From: Psoroptes ovis
Taxonomy: Eukaryota > Arthropoda > Arachnida > Sarcoptiformes > Psoroptidae
Assembly (NCBI GenBank): GCA_002943765.1
Contig: PQWQ01000007.1
Location: 2,296,501 to 2,360,500, forward strand
Length of the DNA stretch: 64,000 nt
Direction: 5' to 3'
Under the pieces are notes generated by a model. The model made no database searches. It was not told the origin of the DNA and worked only from the letters and a program-made list of their open reading frames with translations. Of this stretch, positions 48,575 through 59,497 are shown piece by piece. The stretch's first letter is position 1; each line of letters begins with the position of its first letter. The position numbers and the translations under genes are program-made.

Positions 48575-48954
48575 ATGATGATGATGATGATGGAGAACAA
48601 GCAAGATAACCCTTGTTCCGTTATCACAAGGGTGTTAGTCGTATGGTCACATCAGCCGTGCCCTGTCAGCAGTCTTGTCAAATCCCTATCGGGACTAAAG
48701 TTGATAGATATTCGCGATCCAACTGTTGGAAAAAACAGTTTCGTCGTGTGGCCATCAGCAGTCTCCGTCCATCTCTGATTCCAAAGATTCAGTATGTCCA
48801 ACTTCGACGCTTGGCATAGTGTCATCATGGACACTCGGGTGTAAAAAACATCCGAGAGGTCGGCCGCAGCAACCTTGGCAAACCTATCAGCTAGATCATT
48901 ACCAAAGCTGCCGCAGTGCGACCTAGTCCATTTCAGACAAATATGATCCACTTG
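48563..48954 (-). mobile_element. 5'-truncated LINE with 12-bp target-site duplication
   Basis: The 12-base sequence ATGATCCACTTG occurs at 48563-48574 and again at 48943-48954. Between them lies a 368-bp insertion on the minus strand. Read on that strand it starts inside the RNase H domain of a non-LTR retrotransposon and ends in a (CAT)6 tail (48575-48592 on plus) immediately before the duplicated target. A trinucleotide tail instead of poly-A is known from I-type and related elements. The exact flanks show that this is a single 5'-truncated integration event. Confidence 0.8.
48652..48942 (-). pseudogene. LINE ORF2 RNase H fragment
   Basis: Open on the minus strand from the insertion boundary, about 96 residues. 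It has the RNase H end motif WTRSHCGSFGNDLADRFAK, in which the H, G-N-D and AD residues of the I/jockey-group RNase H are visible, then a linker and RDLTRLLTGHG. In complete elements the last motif is followed by a cysteine/histidine finger; here a TGA follows at once, so the frame is broken as well as 5'-truncated. It has no start codon of its own. Confidence 0.75.
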
Positions 48955-51900
48955 TGATAATTCATCTTTGAAATTTGTTCAAATTCCTGAAAGTTTTCTG
49001 AAAATAAACCAAAGAAACCGTGAATTTTTAAAAAATTAAATTTCTTCTTTACGATATACTAAACGACCAGGGAAACAAAAATGGCTGAAATTTTCCTCAA
49101 ATGATGATCTCTGACGTAAGAGATGTTCGATCAATGTTTCATGCATTTGATTTTCAGTTGTTTACCGAAAAAAAAAAACAAATAAAATAATGGCAATAAT
49201 AATGGACAAAGATAAAATAAATCAGCAAACAATGGTGAATCTTATTCAGTTATTGAATTGATATTGTTTTGGTGCGTCGTAATTTGTGAAATACGACGGA
49301 AATCTTTGACAAAAAAAGGAAAAATTTCATAGATAAATTAACGAAAATTTCTTGAAACAACAAATTTTGATGATACCCAAAGGCAAACATACAGTTCATT
49401 CGATTCACATATAATTTATTAACGATGTAAAATTTTTCTTGATTTTTATTTTATTTTGTTTTTGTTCAAAGATTTAAAAATTTTTATAAAATTTTCACTG
49501 AATTCAGTGATTTCGGATGAATTCATTTTGTTTTCATTTATTTGATTTTATTTTATTTTCTCGTAAATTTGATTATTTCCAATGAATTCGAATGTAATTT
49601 AAACAAAATAAATGACATAGAGTTTGGTGATATATGATTTTATTATTATTTTGATTTTTTTCATTTTGGAACAACTTTGAATAATTTTTTTTGTAAAAAA
49701 TGACAATGAATTTAATGCAAATCAAATTTTGTATAATTCATTGTTTCACCACAAAAAAAAATTGAAAATCAAATTTGTCAACCAAATTCCGGAAGTTATT
49801 CAGAAACTCAATGAATTTCCATAAAATTCAATGAGTTTCATTCGGAGGGAAATCAATTGTAAATGCTGAATTGCAGGAAAATCAAAAATGGAAAAAAACC
49901 ATAATTTTCCATCTTTATTTTTACTGCCTATATCTTTAATCAACTACTCATCATTTTACTACCGAAAAAAAGGGTTGAATCACCATAAAATGATCATCAT
50001 ATCATCGAGAGTGACTGTTCTTTTACGAATCCACGCAAATCGATATCCATACATGTATCATTGAACAAAATTTGAAGCATCTTGAATATTTTTATCTTTT
50101 TTAAAATGAGTTTCTTGAAATTTCTCGAATTTGAAACAGAAAAAAAAACATCGAAATTTGCTTCAAGAATCAATAGAAACCGTGGAATTTGGAAGGAAAT
50201 AAAACGAAAAAAAAAAAATTAAAAGTAAATAAATAAATTGAAAATTTAAACATTGTTGAAAATGATAATGTGTATTGATATCAATCTATCTACTTCCAAT
50301 ACATATCAATCGGAGGTTGCTGTCCATTAAATTCTTCGCTAACGAATCAATGTGAATGTTCAATGAAAATTGGCAAAAATTTTTCGAACAATTCCTTGGA
50401 TAAATTTCTTTTTGAAAGTATGAAAAAATTTACAAAAAACACTGTTGATAAAACACATAGTAAATGATAAAAGTAAATATTTGATTATACACACATTACA
50501 CACATAATAAAGTTTCATTCATTTTCATCATCATGAAATTTATGAAACAAGAAAATGTTTCTGTTTAAAAACAAAATATATTCACAACGAATTCTTTAAT
50601 TCTGTACATTCAAATAATAATTCATCTGTATTCTTCATCATCATCAAAGATGATGATGAAGAATCAATAATAAAAATTGTTTCGTTGTTTTCACAAGAAA
50701 AATTGAATATATTGACTGAAAAACATTGTACATTATTATTCATCAAAGACAAAAGTTACTTGGAATTTTTTTCGTTTTACAAATTTATTTCGAGTGAAGA
50801 ATACAAAGAAAAAAAAAACTTCGTGAACATCATGTATTTAGCAAAAAATGGTAATGAATGAATCGAATGATCAATGAATGTTGTTAACTAACTAACTAAT
50901 CATTAACTAACCCAGATGATTCTTGTTGTTGTTGTCAATGGTTGTGTTTGGTGATACTGGTGGCCACTGATTACCAACGTTGACCATTGTGCCCGAATAC
51001 ATCTTTGTGTTTGGTGTTTGTGTTTGCTTGTTTGATTGAACAAGAAAAAAAATACGGAAAATTCATCAAACAAACAAATAAAAGATGAAACATTTAATGA
51101 ACTAAATGAATGAAATGGAAAAAAATATGAAAATATTCAAGGAAATGAATGTGAAAAAATGTAAATAAACACTTTGGGAAAACGAATTGCTGTAAAAGTC
51201 AAGAATTTTCTTAATTGAAAATTTTGAAATCATTCATTTCGATTCCAAATTCATTTCAATGTAATTCATCTGTATTTGTTTGTACTTATTCTGGCTTTGA
51301 ATTCATTTTTTTTTAATCAAAATTTATTTCAAAATTCATATTCATTCAATCGGTAAAAGATTATTTATCTTTATGCATATCGTATAATGGATGGCCCCTT
51401 TGTTATTCGCGTAGAATTATCTTTGTGTCCACATGTCATGGAATATACCGTCAACAATAAAATTCAATGTGAATTTTTGATCGCGAGAAAATGAACAATG
51501 TTTTTGCATGGATTGTGACTATGAATTCAAACACTTTCAAGCAAGAGCAAAGACAAGGAAAACGAAAGAATTGTTAATGAATAAATGGACTAAATAATTA
51601 TTATTGTATCACATGATGATGAACATGTGTATGAACACAATGAATGATTATGAAGAATTACATATGAATAAATAAATAAATGAACCAATGTATTAATGAA
51701 TGTGTACAATCAAAAGTTTCAGAATCGTGAATAATATATCACACTGAAGTAAATATGTGATTTGAATACAATTTTAAAACAAAACAAAAAAAAATTTTGA
51801 AATATGATTGTTTCTAGCCGTTTCTAGTTGTTATTGCTGTAGTTTTCATTGTTGTTGCTGTTATTTATTTATTTATTTTTGTATGAATTTCCATTCATTC

Positions 51901-53806
51901 ATTCATTCATTTTATTTAGTCATCTCATTCATTTTATTTAAATTTTGTTTCACTTTTTTTTTTTTTTTTTTTTTTTTTTGTTTGATTATGACAGTTTTTT
52001 TCGTTTTTGATATGATCATTGTTCGTCGTCACAGTCTACGGGTGCTATCTAGTGATTTATTGATTATCAAAGAATAACTATGACAATTGTAATGAGAAAA
52101 AATATGGAAAAAATATGAAAAGAATGGGAATCCATAAGAAACAAGAAGAATAAAATTCTATGAATCTAACAAGATTCACCATAATTCACCCGAAAACCCA
52201 ACTCAATTTTATAAGGTTACCAAGGTGAACCAATTATCATCATTCATTACTATTGTTATTATTATCTTTATAATATTGTTATTATCTTTATTAATATTAT
52301 TATCATTATCAAAATAGTAATAATCTCAACCTAGTACTTTATTACATATTTAATATTAATAATATTGATCAAAATTAAATTTATTTTGGATTTTTTTTCT
52401 AAAATTTTTTTGAAATTAATCTATTTTGTTTTGCCCCGAAGTTTCCAAGGAAATTTTTTTTTGTCAATCAAATTTATCAATTTTTGATTAATATGATTGA
52501 TCAAATTGATCAATGTTCAATCATCGGATCAGAAATTTTTCATTTGGTTCGAATCAAATTTAAAATTTAATAAGTACTAAGATACGAATTCTTCTAATAT
52601 CAAAAATCTAAAAATTGTGTTGGCTCAATCGAGCCCATTCAATCAAGCATTAAAACAAATAAAAAATCCACATACAAAACAAACAATTTCAAAGAAAAAC
52701 AACCTTCAATTTCACTTTACCCATTTTGATTTACCTCTATTAATTAACCAAATGTTTTCCTATTCAAATTTTTGGAATGGGAAAAAAATTTTTGAATCAA
52801 AAAATGAAAAATTCGCCAGAATTATCTATTCATTTAGCTGAATCCATTAGCAAATTCATTCCATTGATTGTTCATTGCGTGTTTTTTCAAGCCAAATTTC
52901 ACGCAAATTGATCACAATCAGGATGGTGAATGGTTCATTTCCATATTTTTTTGTGAATTTTCAATTCAAATCGTCGAAAAATAAATCAATTTTTCAATTG
53001 TTTTAATTACGAATTTAATTACTTTGAATTGATTTTCTCTACCCACAATCAATTGAATTAAATTTTCATGAACTTGATGCGAATTTCAAATGAATTGAAT
53101 TCACACAACCCGTTGTATAAATGAAATAATTTCATCATTGCACACAAAACCGACAAATCATTGTTAATTTTGTTTACAAATTTTAACGTGAAAATGATGA
53201 TGAATTAATTAATTTTTCAATTTTTCAAATTTTCCATATTTTAATTTCGATTAATGGAAAAATGGAAAGAGTTGACAATTTTTGCAAAAAAAGCAGGGGA
53301 AATTCCATTAACGATTCATACCGCTGTGCATTTCCATACATTGCTTTCAGAACAGTTCATAAATTCATTTGAATTTGTCGACTTGTCAAAAGTATCACTG
53401 GATGAATAGTGGCAATTCAATGAGATTTATGAAAATTAAAAATTGTAATTAAAATAATTATTTTCAATTTCAAAAATTTTTTGGCCGCCGCACAAAATCA
53501 CCACTGAATATATTGTAAATCACAACTTTCTCATAAGTGGTGATCATGGAGCTATATTTAGTTGAAATTCAATGGAAATAATTGAAAAATGATTGAAAAC
53601 TTGCCGGATTACCGTTGTTGATTCCACGTTGTAAAGCCGTTTCTTTCCCGCTTTTCCGATTAATTAATAATTTATAAATTTATTTCTACAAATCGAATTT
53701 AGATTGAAATTTTTGAAAAGAATCAATGTAAACACCGACATCTATTATTTAAAAATTTCGATTCAATGTTTTTTTCAAATTTTTATTTTTGAAAATTTCA
53801 AAATTT
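48955..53806. other. Gene desert, right part
   Basis: 4.9 kb without a supported gene. A 26-base T run lies at 51954-51979, with (CATT)n and (ATT)n patches nearby. The final part before 53807 is the 3' flank of the acidic repeat protein. Confidence 0.4.
51954..51979. repeat. Poly-T tract, 26 bases
   Basis: Uninterrupted T run. It could be a poly-A tail of a minus-strand retroposed sequence, but no recognisable body lies next to it. Confidence 0.8.
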
Positions 53807-56800
53807 TTAATTCAATTTTTGATTACAAAGTGTTAAATATACAAATGTTGAAATAATTGTTACGGACAATGTTATAATCGATAATGGTACAATAAATTCA
53901 TCATTCAATTTGAAAATATTATCATTATCACCATATTGATTATTATTATTATTTTCATTATTATCAGTACTATTATCTTTTTTTAAATTGAACATGTTAC
54001 TAATCAGTTCTCGGAATCTGTCTTGGAATGTTTTTTGCTTTATGATATTTTTTATCCTCTCTCTATCTTCTTTCGATAACATTGTTGGTGTTAATTGTGG
54101 TGATAATGATGATGATGATGATGGTTGACTTTCAGCCGTAATTCCAGTAATATTTCCGACATCAATATTTGCATTACCTGTGATTGCTGGTTGTTTCGTT
54201 TGTTGATTATCTTTATCAAAATCTTTTGATTTGTTTTGATCATTTTCAATATCTGTTTCATTATTTGTATTATTATGAATTGATGATAAGAAACTCAATC
54301 CTAGTTGTCCTATTTTCGGTTTATTATCTTCACTAGATTTTTTTTGTTGTTGATCTTCATCATTACCATTTAATTCTTTATCATGAAATCTAGCTATCGG
54401 CAGCGCATCATATAATCGAATTCTATGTTTTGGTGTACTTTTAACAGGTTTTGTAATGTTTACAAATTTTTCATCTGTAATTTCAGTTTCAGATGGTTTT
54501 TTTGGTGAATGTTTCGGTAATTGACGCTCAAACCATTCACCTATCTTTGGAAATATACCAGGATGAGCGCTTGTTGTTGTAAACTCTTCTGTAAACAATG
54601 ATTGGGATGGAATTTTTGCCGATATCGGTGTTTGTGGTTTAAGCCATTTCTTTATGAATGGAATATTTGGAAAATTTACTGGAAATTTCGGGACTTCTTT
54701 CGGTGTAGATTCTTCACTGATTGGTGGCTGAGGCTTGAACGATTGTCCGATTTCAGATTCATTAGATTCGACAGATTCATCTGACGACTCTTTATTAAAA
54801 TCATCTGATGATAAAATGCCACCTGATGTTTTGGATTTTATTTCTGTTTCTTTCGGTAATGATGATGATGTTGCCGTTGTTTCCATAATTATACTTGTTT
54901 TGGCTGAAAATTTTATCGTTTCATCCTCCTCTTCTTCTTCTTTAGATTCTGATTCTGATGATGAATAATCAATCGACTTTGGTGTTTTCGATTTTTCAAT
55001 CACACTCTTGTTTTCATAACTTTCATTAGAATCGATCGGTGGTTCAGTTTTAAATTCTTCGGAATCACTTTCAAAACTTTCATCAAGTATTTTTGTTGAT
55101 TTTGTTGTCGAAATAATTTTTTTCGATGTCTTTCCTAGAATTTTCGATTCGTCGATTTCATCGCTTTCATCCGATCGCGATTTATTTTCATTTTTTTGTG
55201 CTTCTGTTTCATCAATTTCTTCATCTTCACCAGTATACAAGATTGTTTTAACAGTAGATTTTGGCATTTCAGATATTTTCGCTTCATAATTGTAGTCATC
55301 AAATTCTTTCAAAGTTTCATTTATTATTGATTTACTTGTTAGCACTTCTTGATTCACTTTTTGTTCATCATCATATTTGACCTTTTCTTCTTCGATCGAT
55401 TCTTCTGTTTGTTCGTCTGAAACTTCTTCACTACTAACTGTAGGAATTGTTTCAGTTTTGTTAATTTTATCTTGAGGCTCTCTATTAATAACTTTAGGAG
55501 TAAAATTTTTATGCACATTATCTGATTGTTCTCCATCAGATTCTTCTGAATAACTTGTTTCTGATCGATTTTCGATCGTTGATTGTTCATTTGATTCATC
55601 TTTTTTCATATCAACTGATTCTGATTCAGTTTCTTCGGGCACGAATGGTTTGATCGTCTTTTTGACTAATTTTTTCTCATCAACATCTTCTTCACTTTTT
55701 TCATCCGATTCTTTTGATTGCACGATTGAAGAATCTTCATCACTTTCATCATCAATTTTTGTTGGAATCGTTTTCACAGTCACTTTTGAGCTCGTATGTT
55801 TTTCGTTTATCGATTCATATTCTTCATCAGATTCTTCTGAATCACCCGTATTGAATGAATTTTTTATCGTCACAGTTGCTTTTGTTTCATCTGTTATCAT
55901 CTCATCAGATTCTGATTCATCGCTTTCAGCAACAATAGGTTTAAGTGTTTTTTTGACAATTTTTTTATCACTAATATCCTCTTTGCCCATTTCATCTGAT
56001 TCTGTCGATTGCATCACTGAAGAATCTTCATCATTCTCATCATCAATTGTTGTTTCAACTGTTTTCACAGTCACTTTTGAACTTGAACCTTTTTTGTTTA
56101 TCGATTCATCTTCTTCATCAGATTCTTCTGAATCACCCGTATTGAATGAATTTTTTATCGTCACATTTGCTTTTGTTTCATCTGTTATCATCTCATCAGA
56201 TTCTGATTCATCGCTTTCAGCAACAATAGGTTTAAGTGTTTTCTTGACAATTTTTTTATCACTTATATCCTCTTTGCCCATTTCATCGGATTCTGCCGAT
56301 TGTATCACTGAAGAATCTTCATAACTTTCATCATCAATTTTTGTTGCAACCGTTTTTATAGTCACTTTCGAACTTGAACGTTTTTTGTTTATCGATTCAT
56401 CATCACCTTCGAATTCATCACTTTGGTCACTAGAATCAATTTTAGCACCATCGTTTGAATTTTTACTTTGTTTTGTCGAAATTTTCGCATCATCATAATT
56501 ATCATCATCATCGTCCACTACTTCATCGGGAATCGGTGTTTTTGATTTAGTTATGACTTTCGGTGAATGTTCGACCGAACTCTCATCATCATCATTGTCT
56601 TCCGCTTCATCTGGAATTGGTGTTTTCAATTTAGTTATACCTTTAGGGGAATGTTTCACCGCAATTCCGTCATCATCAACATCAACATCATCAATCGATT
56701 CGGTTATATCCAATTTAATTGGTTCACCAATCAATTTTCGTTCATGTCTGAATGGTAATTTCACTGTAAAAAAAATAATTTAATCATTAATTACTGATTC

Positions 56801-57045
56801 CACGGAAATTGTTTATTTTTCTTAAAATTTCTACCGTCATTCAAATTATATTCAGATTCATTGCTTATTTCATCACCATCATCATAGTCATCGATATCAT
56901 TATCATCGAAATGATTGATTGATTGTTGTTGTGTCCTTATAGCATTGGCCGATCTATCGATCGGTACGGCATTGATCAATATGTTCATAGACAAAAATAT
57001 TGATAGAGCGAATAAATTTATTATTACCGATAATTTTCCAACCAT
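53807..57045 (-). CDS. Secreted/anchored acidic repeat protein (Asp/Glu/Ser/Lys-rich)
   Basis: Two exons, 57045-56795 and 56747-53807, with a proposed 47-bp intron (gtaatt...attcag) that keeps the frame; about 1,063 residues. The nearer AG at 56765-56764 would give a 31-bp intron in the wrong phase. A signal peptide is at about 1-27. The body is extremely acidic and Ser/Lys-rich. Two short repeats (HSPK.ITK.KTPIPDE) come first, then about three units of 97 residues (DNA period 291), each with ESINKK..SSKVT, DISDKKIVKKTLKP and ESDESESDEM; then degenerate Ser/Glu/Asp sequence, a Pro-rich part with FPKIGEWFERQLPKHSPKK, and a C-terminal membrane helix (about 1035-1056). I do not recognise a family. 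SD/SE-dense, phosphorylatable, anchored proteins of this type can bind calcium or coat surfaces; that is inference only. Confidence 0.75.
55823..56404 (-). repeat. 291-bp coding tandem repeat
   Basis: Two head-to-tail units of 291 bp (97 codons) are nearly identical at DNA level (for example CTCATCAGATTCTGATTC recurs at 55901 and 56192); a third, more diverged unit continues to about 55530. The close identity of the first two units points to recent duplication or gene conversion. Confidence 0.8.
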
Positions 57046-57395
57046 TGATTTTTTAATTTATTTTCAAAGACCAAAAAAAAATTAGTAAGAATTTTGCAGA
57101 AAAACCAGAATAATGATATTTATGATAATGATAATAAGAATAATAATAATAATCAACCAAAAAAAGCCAAAAATAACAGAAAAGATATTTTTTCATATGG
57201 AATTTTAAATTTCATTTATATATTATTTAAGCGTGAAAAAAAATTGATTTTTTAATTTGAAAAATTCTCTTTAAAAATTCATAAATTAATTTACTTAAAA
57301 AGAATTTGAAATAAAATAAGAATCGAAATTTGAATCGACAATATTTTGACAAATTATTTTGTTTCCGTTTTCTTACTAAATTAATCAGTCAAACA
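57046..57395. promoter_or_regulatory. Divergent upstream region
   Basis: 350 bases between the start of the acidic repeat gene (minus) and the receptor-like ATG at 57396 (plus). A poly-A run and an (ATA/ATG)n patch are visible; no defined promoter element. Confidence 0.3.
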
Positions 57396-59218
57396 ATGAA
57401 TTTAGATCTTTCAAGTAGAAAAATAATAATGAAAAATAAAATAAATGAAATTAAAATGAAAATAAAGGATAAAATCCTTTCATTCAAATTTTATTACATT
57501 TATTATTATATATCGAAATTTTATCTTAGTTCATTTACATCATTAGAATATGTTGATGTTTATGATTATTATACTTATCTATTGAACCTTGATAATCATG
57601 ATAGTAAATTTCTATTTTTTATTAATTTACCAATTAAAGATCAATTGTGTTATTTAATATGGACGCTATTGAATTTATATAATACAATATTATGTTTCAA
57701 TATTGTTAATATTAGTGAAACAGTTTGTTTCATAATGAATGATCCAAGTTTATTTGTTATCGATAATAATGATGATAACTATAGTAAAAATGGTAATTAT
57801 TTAAGAAAAATTTCACGCCTATTCATTACATATTATTGTGTAAGTGTATGGATTTTAATATATGCAACATTAAAATCAAGAAAATTCAAATCAATTCGTT
57901 TATTATTGATTTATATAAAAGAATTTAAATTTAATGATGAAGAAACTGAACAAATTATTACTATGAGATATGATGATTTTCCAAAACAAACACTATCGCT
58001 ATTAACTTATTTAAATCGTTTGATACAACCAAATTATCGGCAATATAAAATATTTTTTAATCGATTTTATTATGTTAACTCAATTTTAGTTGGTAAGCTT
58101 TTAATAATAAAATAATATTGTATTCAATTGAGAATTTTTTCATTAACTTTAAAATTTTTATTTTCCATTCATAGTGATCGCACATATTTCATTTCAATTT
58201 TTTAAATATGAAAAATATGTAATAGAAATGGTATGATTTAAAGTATTCAAAACATCCTCGATTTAATTACCTTTCTATCACATTCCTTTCTCATAATGTA
58301 TATATTTTCCGTCATTTTAATCAAAATTGTCAATTTTTCAATTATTATTCAGTCAGTCGTTATTTTCATCAAATGTTGTCATTATCATTTTTTATCAATA
58401 AATAAAACTTTTACGAAAAAAAAAAAAAAAACTTGTTGTTGTGTCAAAAATTTATTTCGTGAAAAAAGAAGGTTAAATTCAACCAAAAATTGCGCTCACC
58501 ACCACGTATATCTTATAAATATATTCAAAAAAAACCATTATGGCAAATATTGCTGCGATCATTTTCAATTTATATATTTGTTGTTATCATTAATTTCATG
58601 TCAACATCATCAAATATGATTGTTATCGTTAGTTATTATTTATTTAGAATCGGTTCAAGATTCGTAAATAAAACTAAATCTGAAATAGAAAAAAATTTTA
58701 AATCAATTACACAACAAAATAATCAAAGTGATAATAAAAATATGAATAGAAAATTATCAATGATTAAATTTTTACGTGTAAGAAAAACATTCAAAATGTA
58801 TTTAAAATTCATTATATTATTTGAACAATCACAATCATATATGTCGAAAGTTAATCTAATTGTAATAGTCCTAAATTTCATTGGATCACAAATTGTTATC
58901 ATTTTTTTGAAACAATTACATGAACAACCACATGATAATAGATTATATTTTATGAAAACAATATTATATTATACATTAATATTTGTATTATTGATAATTG
59001 TAACTGTTACTTTTTTGTTTGCAAAATTTAATAATTATTTAAATTCAATTACATATCAGTCAAATCGAATGATTGTTTTGCTAAATAATTGTAACCATCA
59101 ATTAAATGATTATGATTATTATAGATTTGCAGAATTTTATCAACGTTTATCGATCAATAAACAATGGGGCATTCATATTGGTCCTTTCGCATTGATAACT
59201 AAATTATTATTTGTTAAG
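57396..59218 (+). CDS. Gustatory-receptor-like protein, last exon missing
   Basis: Exons 57396-58092, 58175-58230 and 58472-59218 give 500 codons in phase, ending on a whole codon before the donor gtaaat at 59219. Introns 1 and 2 are 82 and 241 bp; the acceptor of exon 3 (gaaaaaagaag) is weak. The product has several hydrophobic helices separated by basic loops. Exon 3 ends in FAEFYQRLSINKQWGIHIGPFALITKLLFVK, here cited as FYQRL...WGIHIGPFALITK: the place and pattern match the stretch before the conserved phase-0 intron of arthropod gustatory receptors, whose next exon codes the seventh helix with a TYhhhhhQF motif. No such exon follows: copia sequence begins within a few dozen bases. I infer a ligand-gated chemoreceptor that is either interrupted or has its last exon beyond the transposons. 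Confidence 0.5.
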
Positions 59219-59239
59219 GTAAATTCAATTTGATTATTT

Positions 59240-59395
59240 TTACTTTACAATAATTCTTGATGAATCTCAACTAAAATGATCAGTGAACTTTATTGAATTT
59301 TGCATGAGTATTTATATGATTTCGAATAAGGCTATTTACACATAGTAACTATTTTAACATATGTTTGTACCAAACAATCCACATTATACAACACA
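59240..59395 (-). repeat. Copia 3' LTR (approximate)
   Basis: On the minus strand the purine tract is followed by TGTGTTGTATAATG (from 59395), a typical TG start. Inside are a TATA-like box (59311-59318) and AATAAA (59294-59289). The inner end (CA) is uncertain, near 59230-59250. Confidence 0.5.
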
Positions 59396-59497
59396 CCCTT
59401 CTGGATTGTGTAGGTAAAAACATATGCTTACAAAACAATTAAAATACAATACAAACAATTAAATTGATTAAATTATAAATAAGTTGTTGACTAGAGG

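Noticed and set aside
52546..52555. GGTTCGAATC, a tRNA B-box-like sequence
   Set aside because: No A box at the right distance and no cloverleaf can be drawn around it.
55650..56324. 224-residue plus-strand Ser/Phe-rich open frame
   Set aside because: It is the exact antisense of the acidic tandem repeat; absence of stops follows from the GAA/GAT/TCA codons on the other strand.
56748..56764. Acceptor ttttacag at 56765-56764 for the acidic gene
   Set aside because: It would leave a 31-bp intron and the wrong phase; the next AG (56749-56748) keeps the frame.
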